Shown here: positions 1-8,119 of the stretch, in pieces
Layout of the letters: each line of letters opens with the position of its first letter
Numbering within the stretch: the stretch's first letter is position 1
DNA from: an uncultured Hungatella sp.
GTDB taxonomy: Bacteria > Bacillota > Clostridia > Lachnospirales > Lachnospiraceae
Assembly: GCA_910585435.1 (NCBI GenBank)
Contig: CAJUEJ010000007.1
Coordinates: 62,001 to 126,000, forward strand
Direction: 5' to 3'
Length of the DNA: 64,000 nucleotides
Translations under genes and position numbers: made by a program
The notes under the pieces: generated by a model
Told to the model about the DNA's origin: nothing
The model's database searches: none
Seen by the model: only the letters and a program-made list of their open reading frames with translations

Positions 1-175
1 GATAATCGATACCTAACTCTTTTTTTACCGCTTCTTCATAATGATCAGACAAATATCGCAAAAACAGAAATGAAAGCATATAGTCCCGAAAATCATCCGC
101 ATTCATTGCGCCACGCAGCTTATCAGCAATCGACCATAATGTCGATCCTAACTGTTTTTGTTGCGAATCATTCAT
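1..175 (-). CDS. hsdM: Type I restriction-modification DNA methyltransferase subunit HsdM (N-terminal part, cut by window edge)
   Basis: Only the first 58 codons are visible. They read as the N-terminal helical domain of HsdM: a LWSIADKLRG stretch, then DDFRDYMLSFLFLRYLSD, which matches the conserved start of N6-adenine methylase subunits of type I systems. The catalytic NPPF motif would lie outside the window. The ATG overlaps the stop of the prrC-like gene in an ATGA arrangement, so translation is probably coupled. It is the last gene of the visible hsdR-hsdS-prrC-hsdM order. The truncation is a window artefact, not decay. Confidence 0.9.
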   Translation of the reverse strand, partial: MNDSQQKQLGSTLWSIADKLRGAMNADDFRDYMLSFLFLRYLSDHYEEAVKKELGIDY

Positions 176-1440
176 TCCATTTCCTCCTGTGCCTGTTCCG
201 CTTCAAATACTTTTGGGTTAAACTTATAATCCTCTATAAAATTGCTCAATATCATTCTGAAGTATTCCTTATTTTCTTCCACCATCTCTTTCGGTTCAAA
301 AACATTATAATTTCCATGGCTTAACAAATTAACGATTCTTGTATAAACAAGCGAGTTTTCGTCGTCTCCCTTTCGTAAACAGGATGAAAAATGCGCATAA
401 CCATGAAATGACGCTGTTTTTTCTAATATATTTCTAAGAATATTAAAATGATACGTGTATAATCTCCCTGAATCAGACGCTTCTTTCAGCTCTTTTAGCA
501 ATGCAATATGATGAAAAAATGGCGTCTTACTTGTATCTTTTAATATGTATCCTTCATTCTCTGCCTTTTTTTGAAAAAATAATTGTTCAGGCTTGTCTAT
601 TTCATTACATAAAACATTATAAAACAACGTATGATGTGATGAAATAATAACCTTTATATCACTGCCGGACACCACAGCCGCTAAATGGCTTGCCACAGCA
701 ATAGCATTATTATCATCTAATGAAGAAATCGGATCATCAATATAAATATATTTAACCCACTGATATGCTTCCTGCTTATCTACCACCAACTGTACAATGG
801 CAAGAAAGAAACACCAGATAAATATTTTTTCCTCGCCGCGAGAAATCTTTATGTTGTCAATTCTTTGTGATATTCCAGAAACAACCACATCTCTGTAAAA
901 ATAAATTCTATGTCCATCATAATCAATCGTAAATCCGAAATTCTCATACCTGTCTAAGAAGGAGCGAATCCGGCTTTCCATTTCCAATTCCTTTACTCCG
1001 GCGAAAAAACTTGACTCATTATTAAACTCCAGAAAAAAATCATGCTCATTGTGCCAGTGAAACAGATCTTCTGTAAAAGCATTATAATACAATGTATCCC
1101 CTTGTTTTTTGAATTCCACAGACAACCTTGTTTTTCCTGTTCCATTGTAAGCAAACAGCATAATATATTTTTTTCTTTCTAACAGCCTCCGAAAATAGCC
1201 GGATATTTCCTCTAAGCTGTCAAACTCTTTTTTTCCAATCCGTTTGAAAATAAAATCCAGCAGGATAAGCGTTTCATCGGACAATTCCTCTTTTAAAATA
1301 TAATCTGATTCCCCCTTTGGCCTTTTATAACTCTCTCTAACCATTTTCTCATATTCCTGGAAATCCGAATTATGCAGCTTCTTATCGATTAGTCTATGAA
1401 ATTCCTGTTTTGATAACTTCTCAGGTACTTTTATACTCAT
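172..1440 (-). CDS. prrC: PrrC-like anticodon nuclease (tRNA-cleaving toxin linked to type I restriction)
   Basis: The protein has 422 residues; E. coli PrrC has about 396. An ABC-type ATPase half comes first: Walker A at 97-104 (AYNGTGKT), a signature-like SRGEEK at 200-205, Walker B and D-loop at 231-243 (YIDDPISSLDD), and an SSHH switch at 267-270. The C-terminal half carries the family's R-x3-E...H nuclease triad as R336, E340 and H375, in the contexts LRNILE and LLSHGN, close to the spacing in PrrC. Known PrrC proteins cut the anticodon loop of tRNA-Lys when a phage anti-restriction protein disturbs the partner type I enzyme, which otherwise keeps the nuclease silent. The gene overlaps hsdS and hsdM by 4 bases each, so stoichiometry is probably coupled. 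The function is inferred from motifs and context; RloC is a less likely alternative because its coiled-coil and zinc-hook insertion is absent. Confidence 0.85.
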   Translation of the reverse strand: MSIKVPEKLSKQEFHRLIDKKLHNSDFQEYEKMVRESYKRPKGESDYILKEELSDETLILLDFIFKRIGKKEFDSLEEISGYFRRLLERKKYIMLFAYNGTGKTRLSVEFKKQGDTLYYNAFTEDLFHWHNEHDFFLEFNNESSFFAGVKELEMESRIRSFLDRYENFGFTIDYDGHRIYFYRDVVVSGISQRIDNIKISRGEEKIFIWCFFLAIVQLVVDKQEAYQWVKYIYIDDPISSLDDNNAIAVASHLAAVVSGSDIKVIISSHHTLFYNVLCNEIDKPEQLFFQKKAENEGYILKDTSKTPFFHHIALLKELKEASDSGRLYTYHFNILRNILEKTASFHGYAHFSSCLRKGDDENSLVYTRIVNLLSHGNYNVFEPKEMVEENKEYFRMILSNFIEDYKFNPKVFEAEQAQEEME

Positions 1441-2690
1441 GCTTCTGTCTCCTCTAAAGAAGGAAAAAGCTGTTGCATCAGCCCTTTTCTATGTGCTTTT
1501 AGATTCTCTACCTTATCCGATTGTGCTGTAATAAAAGAATCGATTTCCGATAGACATGCAGCGATTTTTTGCTGCTCACACGGGTCTTCAGGAAATACAA
1601 GAATCAATTTCTTTAAATCAAATGTATAAATACGTGTTATTGTTGTAGAATTAAGTTTATTCCAATTTACATTAGATAGCAGGTGAAACAATAAATTATT
1701 GTTTATCTCCAGTGTCGGGTTATCTGCCCAAACTATATTGGAATCCTGAAAATACGCGTCACTTCCATCATACTGTATGCATCTGCCTACCGTGCCACTG
1801 CAAGAAATTAATATTTCTCCTTTTCTCGGGTAATTATATTTCGTTTTATATTCTTCAAAAACAGATTGACTAATAAAACAATCTGGTTTTCCTCCTAAGG
1901 TTCCTATTTTATAAAAAGGAACACCTCCTGTAGTATTTGTTTCATCTGCAAAAATCCGTTTGCACATCATAATTTCCAGAATATCACTAAACAGTTTCCT
2001 TTTCCAGCTGGCACCGTTCTTAAATTCCGGAAATCTCCATTCCGGCAATTTTTTATCTTTTGTGGGAAAAAGCTTCTGTATCAATCCTTTTTTGTATTTT
2101 ATCAATGCTTCAAGTTTTTTGCTCTCCGCAGAAATAAGCGCATCTGAAGATGATAAACACTCTGCAATTTTCTTCTGCTCCTCAAAGCATGGCAAAGCAA
2201 TGGGCATACTCCATAAATGCTTTGTATTAACGCTGAGAGCCCCGTGTGCCCGCGCTCCAACCTCAATATATTTTCTCAGCCATCTGCCATGATAATTACT
2301 GCGGAAAAGATACTCAAAAAATAGTGGGTAACCCTTATGGTCCGCAATTCTAAAACAGGTGAAAATACTGTTGGGAACAGCTGCCGCCTCATAATCATGA
2401 AGCATGGATATATATCCTTCGGGGAATTGCTTGGTCGAACTCTTATTATACGCAAAATCATATTTTTGGATTACCGTATAATTTTTATAAGAATCTCCGG
2501 CTATTTCTTTTCCAAATTTTTCTGTCTGCGGCACCAGTCCAACTCCAGACGTAACGCTCATAAGAAGATATTTTTGTTTCCCTGCCTTCTCTTTTACTAT
2601 GGTTGATATCTCCCCTAAACTTGTTTCGTCCCACTTATACGTATATTCAGGAAATCTTGTTTTAGGTATTAGCTCTTTCGCTTTACTCAT
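1437..2690 (-). CDS. hsdS: Type I restriction-modification specificity subunit HsdS
   Basis: HsdS chooses the DNA target of the restriction and methylation complex. The protein of about 417 residues shows two target-recognition halves, each ending in the same helical spacer: one with EQQKKIAECLSS...KGLIQKLFP, the other with EQQKIAACLSE...KGLMQQLFP. This is a complete two-domain HsdS. The ATG at 2690 is preferred over a GTG six bases upstream. The gene overlaps the end of hsdR and shares an overlap with the prrC-like gene. I saw no inverted repeats or second partial hsdS nearby that would suggest specificity switching by inversion, although hsdM and beyond are outside the window. Confidence 0.92.
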   Translation of the reverse strand: MSKAKELIPKTRFPEYTYKWDETSLGEISTIVKEKAGKQKYLLMSVTSGVGLVPQTEKFGKEIAGDSYKNYTVIQKYDFAYNKSSTKQFPEGYISMLHDYEAAAVPNSIFTCFRIADHKGYPLFFEYLFRSNYHGRWLRKYIEVGARAHGALSVNTKHLWSMPIALPCFEEQKKIAECLSSSDALISAESKKLEALIKYKKGLIQKLFPTKDKKLPEWRFPEFKNGASWKRKLFSDILEIMMCKRIFADETNTTGGVPFYKIGTLGGKPDCFISQSVFEEYKTKYNYPRKGEILISCSGTVGRCIQYDGSDAYFQDSNIVWADNPTLEINNNLLFHLLSNVNWNKLNSTTITRIYTFDLKKLILVFPEDPCEQQKIAACLSEIDSFITAQSDKVENLKAHRKGLMQQLFPSLEETEA

Positions 2691-5685
2691 ATGCACTTAA
2701 CCCCACAATTTCACGGCCGTTTGACAATTTCTTTAGTAAAGGAATCAAATCGTCCATCAACTCCCATTCTTTTTTTGTTCTATCTCTCCAGCTAAGTTGA
2801 AGAGGCGCCAGCAAATCACTTAATTTCTCTCCGTCGAAAATCATTCTCTCCATTATTTTCTGAATGAATGTCTCTAATTCCTTAGTTTCTATGCCATGTT
2901 TCAATGCGACTGTATTTATTTCATCACTGTTTTTTTGATCTCTGAACTTCTGATAGTCTAGTTTAATTTCATCCTCACTTAAAGCTACACCTGTTTTAAG
3001 TGAGTTGATGTACTCTATGATATATTCTCGTTCTTCAAGCATATTGGATGTTGCCATAAGCATACCAACAAGCTGTTCTTTTCTCACTTTTTGCCTTGTT
3101 GTTTCATACTGAGTATATTTGGAGATAAGTGCCATAATATAATCATAATCAATAATCGCGGAAGAAAATAAAACAAATTCAAAATCCAGTTGTTCAATCT
3201 CCTGATTTCCGTCATCACTTTCGTTTTCCTGCTGCGCTTTTAACCTTTGCGCCATTTCTATATATGCACCCCGGAAAGCACGCAATACATCCTCCGGTAA
3301 TAATTCATCAATTTTAGCCTCATCCTCTTCCTCTATTTCCGTATACTGTTCCAGCTGAGTCTTCAGGCGTTGAACTTCCTTAAATGTATTGATAAACTGA
3401 CATCTTGCAGAATCGCCTTTAAGATTTCCCACTTCTTCCGGTTTATATTCCAGCCCTTGGGACTTCATAAATTTTTCCAATTCATGTACAGCTTCATCCA
3501 ATTTTTTTACAACCTTTGCTGCAGGCTCAACGAGCCAAATCTCTTTTGCACGGCTGCCGTTGCTTTCGCCGGAAAATAAGGCAATGGCACGATCGACTTC
3601 CTCTGTTTGATTCCTGAAATCAAGGATATTCCCATATGGTTTTGTACCATTAATAACTCTGTTCGTTCTTGAAAAAGCCTGAATTAATCCATGATACTTT
3701 AAATTTTTATCTACATACAAAGTATTTAAGTATTTAGAATCAAAGCCTGTTAACAGCATATCCACAACAATCGTAATATCAATTTTTTGTTTGTGGGGAT
3801 AATCCATATTTGTATATTTTTGATCTTTGATCCTTTGCTGCACGTCTTGATAGTATAAGTCAAATTCATGGATACGAAATCTCACACCGTATTGCTGCTC
3901 ATAATCCCTCATAATCATTTCAAGAGCCTTTTTCTTTTTATCCGGATCCTTTTTATTATCTTCCTTCTCTTGAAAAAGTTCCTCCTGAATCTGCTGGATA
4001 TCCTTGTTTCCTTCTGCCGGAGGTGAAAATACACAAGCAATATTTAACGGCTGGAACTCTCCGTTTGTTTCCTCAACAAGCTTCTGCTGCTCAGTTTTAA
4101 ATAACTCATAGTATTCTATGGCGCCATCAATAGAAAATGTCGCAAATACAGCATTATATCTTCTGTTATTGGTAACTGCATCATGCTTTGACAGAATTTT
4201 TTTTACTACAGCTTTTTTATTTTGTTTCGTACTCTTTGACGTATTTTTATTACTTTCAGGTTTAAAATAATCTATATGAAAACGCAAAACGTTTCCATCA
4301 TCAATCGCATGGGTAATTGTATATGCGTGAAGCAGCTTTTCAAAAATATCCTTTGTTGTTGTATAAAAACCTGTCTCCCCGTCAAACTTCTTATAGTTCG
4401 CATTTTCTTCAAAGATCGGTGTGCCTGTAAATCCAAAAAGCTGCGCATTCGGGAAAAATTTTTTGATAGCCTTATGATTTTCACCAAACTGCGAACGATG
4501 ACACTCATCAAAAATAAAAACGATTCTTTTATCTCGAAGAGGGGCTAAACGCTCTTTATATGTTAATTCTCCCCTTCTTTTCTTTTCCTGATTCTTTTTA
4601 CTATCCTCGTCAAGAGCCAGACCAAGCTTTTGAATCGTTGTCACAATCACTTTATCAGCATAATCTTCTGAAATAAGTCTTTTTACTAATGATTCTGTAT
4701 TTGTATTTTCTTCAACACAGCCTTCCTGAAATTTATTAAATTCTTCTCTTGTCTGCCTGTCCAGATCCTTTCTGTCTACCACAAATAAACATTTGGCTAT
4801 ATTGGGGTTATCTTTCAGTAAGGTTGATGCTTTAAAAGATGTAAGTGTTTTACCACTTCCTGTAGTATGCCAGATGTAGCCGTTCCCTCTGTTTTGTTCG
4901 ATGCAGTCCATAATCGCTTTAACAGCATAAATCTGATATGGCCTCATAATCATCATTTTCTGTTCGCTTGCTACCAGAATCATATACTTGGCGATCAATT
5001 CGCCTAATGTGCACTTACGCAATAAACTTTCTGAAAAATCATGCAAATGATTAATTCTCTTATTATTCTCATCAGCAAGCTGATAAACCGGTAAAAATCT
5101 CTCGTCCGCATTAAAATGAAAGTGTTCTTTATTATTATTTGCAAAATAATACGTATTTGTTTCGTTACTTACAATAAAAAGCTGGATAAAACATAATAGA
5201 GAATTGGTAAATCCATTTCCCGGATCATTTTTATAGTCAACAATCTGTTCTACTGCTCTTCTTGGTGTGATCTGAAGAGACTTCAATTCAATTTGAACAG
5301 CAGGTATCCCATTAATAAGAATGATGACATCATAGCGTTGGTAGCTATTATCCGTATTCATAGAAAGCTGATTTATAACTTCGTATTCGTTTTTACACCA
5401 ATCAACCGTATTAACCAGAGTATATTGCAGCGGAGTATCATCATCACGGTTAAGAGTATTTGTTTCTCTCAATATCTTTGCTGCCGCATACGTATCAGAA
5501 GTTATAATATCCTCTTTCAGTCTGATAAACTCAGCATTGCTCAGTTTCACCTGATTTAAATTCTGGAAATGAATTTTAAAATTTTCTTCAAGAGCAGTCT
5601 TATTTTTAATGTCTTCCCGATAAGTATATTTTAATTCTTTTAGCTTTTCAATAAAACTATGTTCTATCTGCTTTTCATTTCTCAT
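2683..5685 (-). CDS. hsdR: Type I restriction endonuclease subunit HsdR
   Basis: The 1000-residue motor and nuclease subunit cuts unmethylated DNA after ATP-driven translocation. An N-terminal PD-(D/E)xK nuclease site is visible as D119 and E133-x-K135 (QIELK). A superfamily 2 helicase follows: Walker A TTGSGKT at 274-280, DECH at 393-396, and FTGTP near 419-423. The C-terminal helical region binds the methylase core. Length and nuclease context resemble type IC enzymes such as EcoR124I, the class to which the PrrC-linked EcoprrI also belongs. The start follows a GAGAGG site. The gene begins 31 bases after hemZ on the same strand, with no promoter or terminator visible between them. Confidence 0.93.
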   Translation of the reverse strand: MRNEKQIEHSFIEKLKELKYTYREDIKNKTALEENFKIHFQNLNQVKLSNAEFIRLKEDIITSDTYAAAKILRETNTLNRDDDTPLQYTLVNTVDWCKNEYEVINQLSMNTDNSYQRYDVIILINGIPAVQIELKSLQITPRRAVEQIVDYKNDPGNGFTNSLLCFIQLFIVSNETNTYYFANNNKEHFHFNADERFLPVYQLADENNKRINHLHDFSESLLRKCTLGELIAKYMILVASEQKMMIMRPYQIYAVKAIMDCIEQNRGNGYIWHTTGSGKTLTSFKASTLLKDNPNIAKCLFVVDRKDLDRQTREEFNKFQEGCVEENTNTESLVKRLISEDYADKVIVTTIQKLGLALDEDSKKNQEKKRRGELTYKERLAPLRDKRIVFIFDECHRSQFGENHKAIKKFFPNAQLFGFTGTPIFEENANYKKFDGETGFYTTTKDIFEKLLHAYTITHAIDDGNVLRFHIDYFKPESNKNTSKSTKQNKKAVVKKILSKHDAVTNNRRYNAVFATFSIDGAIEYYELFKTEQQKLVEETNGEFQPLNIACVFSPPAEGNKDIQQIQEELFQEKEDNKKDPDKKKKALEMIMRDYEQQYGVRFRIHEFDLYYQDVQQRIKDQKYTNMDYPHKQKIDITIVVDMLLTGFDSKYLNTLYVDKNLKYHGLIQAFSRTNRVINGTKPYGNILDFRNQTEEVDRAIALFSGESNGSRAKEIWLVEPAAKVVKKLDEAVHELEKFMKSQGLEYKPEEVGNLKGDSARCQFINTFKEVQRLKTQLEQYTEIEEEDEAKIDELLPEDVLRAFRGAYIEMAQRLKAQQENESDDGNQEIEQLDFEFVLFSSAIIDYDYIMALISKYTQYETTRQKVRKEQLVGMLMATSNMLEEREYIIEYINSLKTGVALSEDEIKLDYQKFRDQKNSDEINTVALKHGIETKELETFIQKIMERMIFDGEKLSDLLAPLQLSWRDRTKKEWELMDDLIPLLKKLSNGREIVGLSAYE

Positions 5686-5716
5686 ACTTTAACGCCTCTC
5701 ACACAAGTCTTTTCCA

Positions 5717-7339
5717 TTAAACAGCAAAAAGCCTCCGCTTCCGCTCAATCATCTCATCGATCCTCTCTATATACTGTTCCACATTCTTCACATTCTCCAC
5801 TCTCTCTATCCGGTTTTCCCCCGGAATCACACGTTTTGTAGTGGTGCCGGCGCCGCAGCCGATGATGGTCTGCTGCTCCTCCATGATTAGGATATTGTAG
5901 ATACATTCCTTCCCCGGTCTGGCATATCCCACATTCTCAAAATTCCCGGCCATATTTTTCTGCCGGTACAGGTAGTAGGGATTCATCCCCATCTCTCTGG
6001 CATAGGAGGCTGTTAGATCGATCATCTCCTGGGTATTCACAATTTTTAGATCCTTATATACTTCTCTCATAGTATTCAGCCTGGCCGCTCTTTTTATGGC
6101 AAGGGAATGGACCGTCAGACTGTCAGGCCCCAGGGCCTTTACCGCTTCCATGGTGGCCCTCACATCCTCCAGCTCCTCCTGGGGAAGCCCGATAATCAAA
6201 TCCATATTGATATTATCAAAACCCTCCTCCCGGGCCATGGCAAACTTTTCCTTCACATCCTCTACCGTATGGCGCCGCCCGATCAAGTCAAGGGTCTCCT
6301 GCTTCATGGTCTGGGGATTGATGGAGATCCGGGTTACCCCGTATTTTTTCAGAACCTTCAGTTTTTCCCTGGTAATGCTGTCCGGCCTTCCGGCCTCCAC
6401 CGTAAACTCAGAGACCGTGGAAAAATCGAAGGTGTTTTTCAATTTTCCCAGTAAAAGATCCAGATCCTCCGGCGAAAGGGACGTGGGGGTGCCTCCTCCC
6501 AGATAGACCGTGTTTATAGGGTACCCTTTCTTCTCCTGTGCCACGTAGTCCAGTTCCCGAAACAATGCATGCAGATAAAGCCCGGTACGGCCTTTCCACT
6601 TATCGATGGGATAGGATGTAAAGGAACAGTAGAGACAGGTGGTGGGGCAAAAGGGAATTCCTGCATATAAGCTGTAGCCTTTGTGAGGATCAATAGATGC
6701 CAGAAGCTGCCGCTCTCTCTTTGCAATGTCAATGCTTAAGGCAATCTTCTCATCGCTGGCGTAATAGGTTCTCTTCATATACCGGGCTATCTCTTCCTCT
6801 TTCATCCCTTCACCCAGCTTGGTTAATGGAATTTTCGCAGGCCGGATCCCGGTCAGGCTTCCCCACGGAAGCGTCTTGCCCGTCTGCAAAAGAAGCAGTG
6901 CATACAGTCTCCGTTTAATCTTATTCTTGGTGTCAAACCGCTCTTCATACTCTACTGTCAGGGGCTCTTCCACATGCTGCATCTCTTCTTCTATCTCGGC
7001 GGGCAGATTTCGGAGACAGTGGAACCTGGCGCTTCCATAGTGGATAATTCTGAGGGAAAATGATCTTCTGTCCTCACTTACTATCCCCTCTACCGCGAAC
7101 TTGGGAGTTACTTCTTTTGCTGCCTTCTTTCCTTCTGCCCTAATCTCCACAGCAGCCCCGGACTCATTCTCTCCTGCCGCCTTCTTCTCCACAGCAAATG
7201 CAGGCTTCGCTCCGTCTCCGAAGCCAGCCTCTTCCTTCTCTGCCCCATCATATTCAAATGTCTCTCCAGGATAAAATGCCATCAAAAGCTCCCTGATATC
7301 CTGTTCATAAGACATATCGTTTAATTGTATCTTAATCAT
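5717..7339 (-). CDS. hemZ: Oxygen-independent coproporphyrinogen III oxidase-like radical SAM protein HemZ
   Basis: A radical SAM enzyme of the HemZ family, linked to oxygen-independent haem synthesis or another haem-related step. The CxxxCxxC iron-sulfur motif is seen as PFCPTTCLYCSF near residues 230-240, followed by YLGGGTPTSL and the C-terminal HemN-like half (INMDLIIGLPQE). The ATG at 7339 has a GGTGG site; an upstream in-frame ATG at 7366 has none at a good distance. Residues about 30-80 form an Ala/Glu/Lys-rich low-complexity insertion of unknown role, which makes the protein longer than most HemZ. It lies downstream of rel and the metallo-hydrolase gene on the same strand. Confidence 0.88.
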   Translation of the reverse strand: MIKIQLNDMSYEQDIRELLMAFYPGETFEYDGAEKEEAGFGDGAKPAFAVEKKAAGENESGAAVEIRAEGKKAAKEVTPKFAVEGIVSEDRRSFSLRIIHYGSARFHCLRNLPAEIEEEMQHVEEPLTVEYEERFDTKNKIKRRLYALLLLQTGKTLPWGSLTGIRPAKIPLTKLGEGMKEEEIARYMKRTYYASDEKIALSIDIAKRERQLLASIDPHKGYSLYAGIPFCPTTCLYCSFTSYPIDKWKGRTGLYLHALFRELDYVAQEKKGYPINTVYLGGGTPTSLSPEDLDLLLGKLKNTFDFSTVSEFTVEAGRPDSITREKLKVLKKYGVTRISINPQTMKQETLDLIGRRHTVEDVKEKFAMAREEGFDNINMDLIIGLPQEELEDVRATMEAVKALGPDSLTVHSLAIKRAARLNTMREVYKDLKIVNTQEMIDLTASYAREMGMNPYYLYRQKNMAGNFENVGYARPGKECIYNILIMEEQQTIIGCGAGTTTKRVIPGENRIERVENVKNVEQYIERIDEMIERKRRLFAV

Positions 7340-7402
7340 GCTTCTACCACCCAGCCATTCTCTCAAGCTTACCGCAATTTTTGCACTGCATCCCTCTAGC
7401 TT

Positions 7403-8065
7403 CTATCTCACATAACGGGCCAGGGGATTCCTCTTCTTCTCATATCCCACAGAGGTTCCCTCTCCATGTCCCGGATACACCCTGGTTTCCTCCGGCAAAG
7501 CCCGCAGAAGCCCTGTCACAGATTCAATCAGTTCCCCGGAATCTCCTGTAGGCAGATCCGTCCTTCCCACAGACTGGCAGAACAGAGTATCCCCGCTGAA
7601 CAATATCTGCTCCTCCTCAATATAATAACATACACTGCCCTTTGTGTGCCCGGGCGTAAACAAGACCTTCCATCTTTCTCCCAAAAGCTCCAGCATCTCT
7701 TTATCCTTCAGCCAGCGATCCGCCTCCAGGGACATCCTCCTCCCGCCGGTTCCGCTGAGATTCATATCCGCTTCTTTCAGAAGCGGCATCTCCTGTTCTC
7801 CTGCCCAGACAGGAATATCCAGGGCCCGCCTCATGTCTTCCACAGCCAGTATATGGTCAAAATGTCCGTGGGTCAAAAGAATTGCCTCCGGCTTTACTCC
7901 CAGCTCCCTGCATCTGTTTAAAATAAGGGGTGCATTGTCCCCCGGGTCAATGACAACCGCCGGTACATACTCCCCTTCCTTCCTCTGTTCTGTCTTTCTG
8001 AAAACAATATAGCAGTTGGTTCCGATCATCCCCACCACGCAGGGTTCAATCCTGAAATTGTTCAT
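7403..8065 (-). CDS. Glyoxalase II-like metallo-beta-lactamase-fold hydrolase
   Basis: The protein of about 220 residues has the THGHFDH zinc-binding motif, a FTPGHTKGSVCYY second metal motif, a FSGDTLF aspartate and a C-terminal PGHGEGT histidine. This pattern is typical of hydroxyacylglutathione-hydrolase-like enzymes (YcbL group), which cleave thioesters. The ATG at 8065 follows a GGAGG site with six-base spacing. It sits between rel and hemZ in one direction, a frequent clostridial arrangement. The exact substrate cannot be told from sequence. Confidence 0.85.
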   Translation of the reverse strand: MNNFRIEPCVVGMIGTNCYIVFRKTEQRKEGEYVPAVVIDPGDNAPLILNRCRELGVKPEAILLTHGHFDHILAVEDMRRALDIPVWAGEQEMPLLKEADMNLSGTGGRRMSLEADRWLKDKEMLELLGERWKVLFTPGHTKGSVCYYIEEEQILFSGDTLFCQSVGRTDLPTGDSGELIESVTGLLRALPEETRVYPGHGEGTSVGYEKKRNPLARYVR

Positions 8066-8119
8066 CCTTTCCTCCGTTCTGTGCCCCAGTGGGCAAAGAT
8101 GCAAAAGAGAGAATGCAGA

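Noticed and set aside
1..175. Apparent truncation of hsdM
   Set aside because: It is cut by the window edge; the visible part is in frame and typical.
1437..2690. Repeated spacer segments in hsdS as a possible site of recombination-driven specificity change
   Set aside because: The two spacers are the normal structural repeat of HsdS, and no partner partial hsdS or inverted repeat is seen in the window.
6096..6506. Long plus-strand open frames across hemZ and similar ones across rel, fbp, recJ and the C1 protease gene
   Set aside because: They are antisense shadows of conserved genes, lack ribosome sites and have biased composition.
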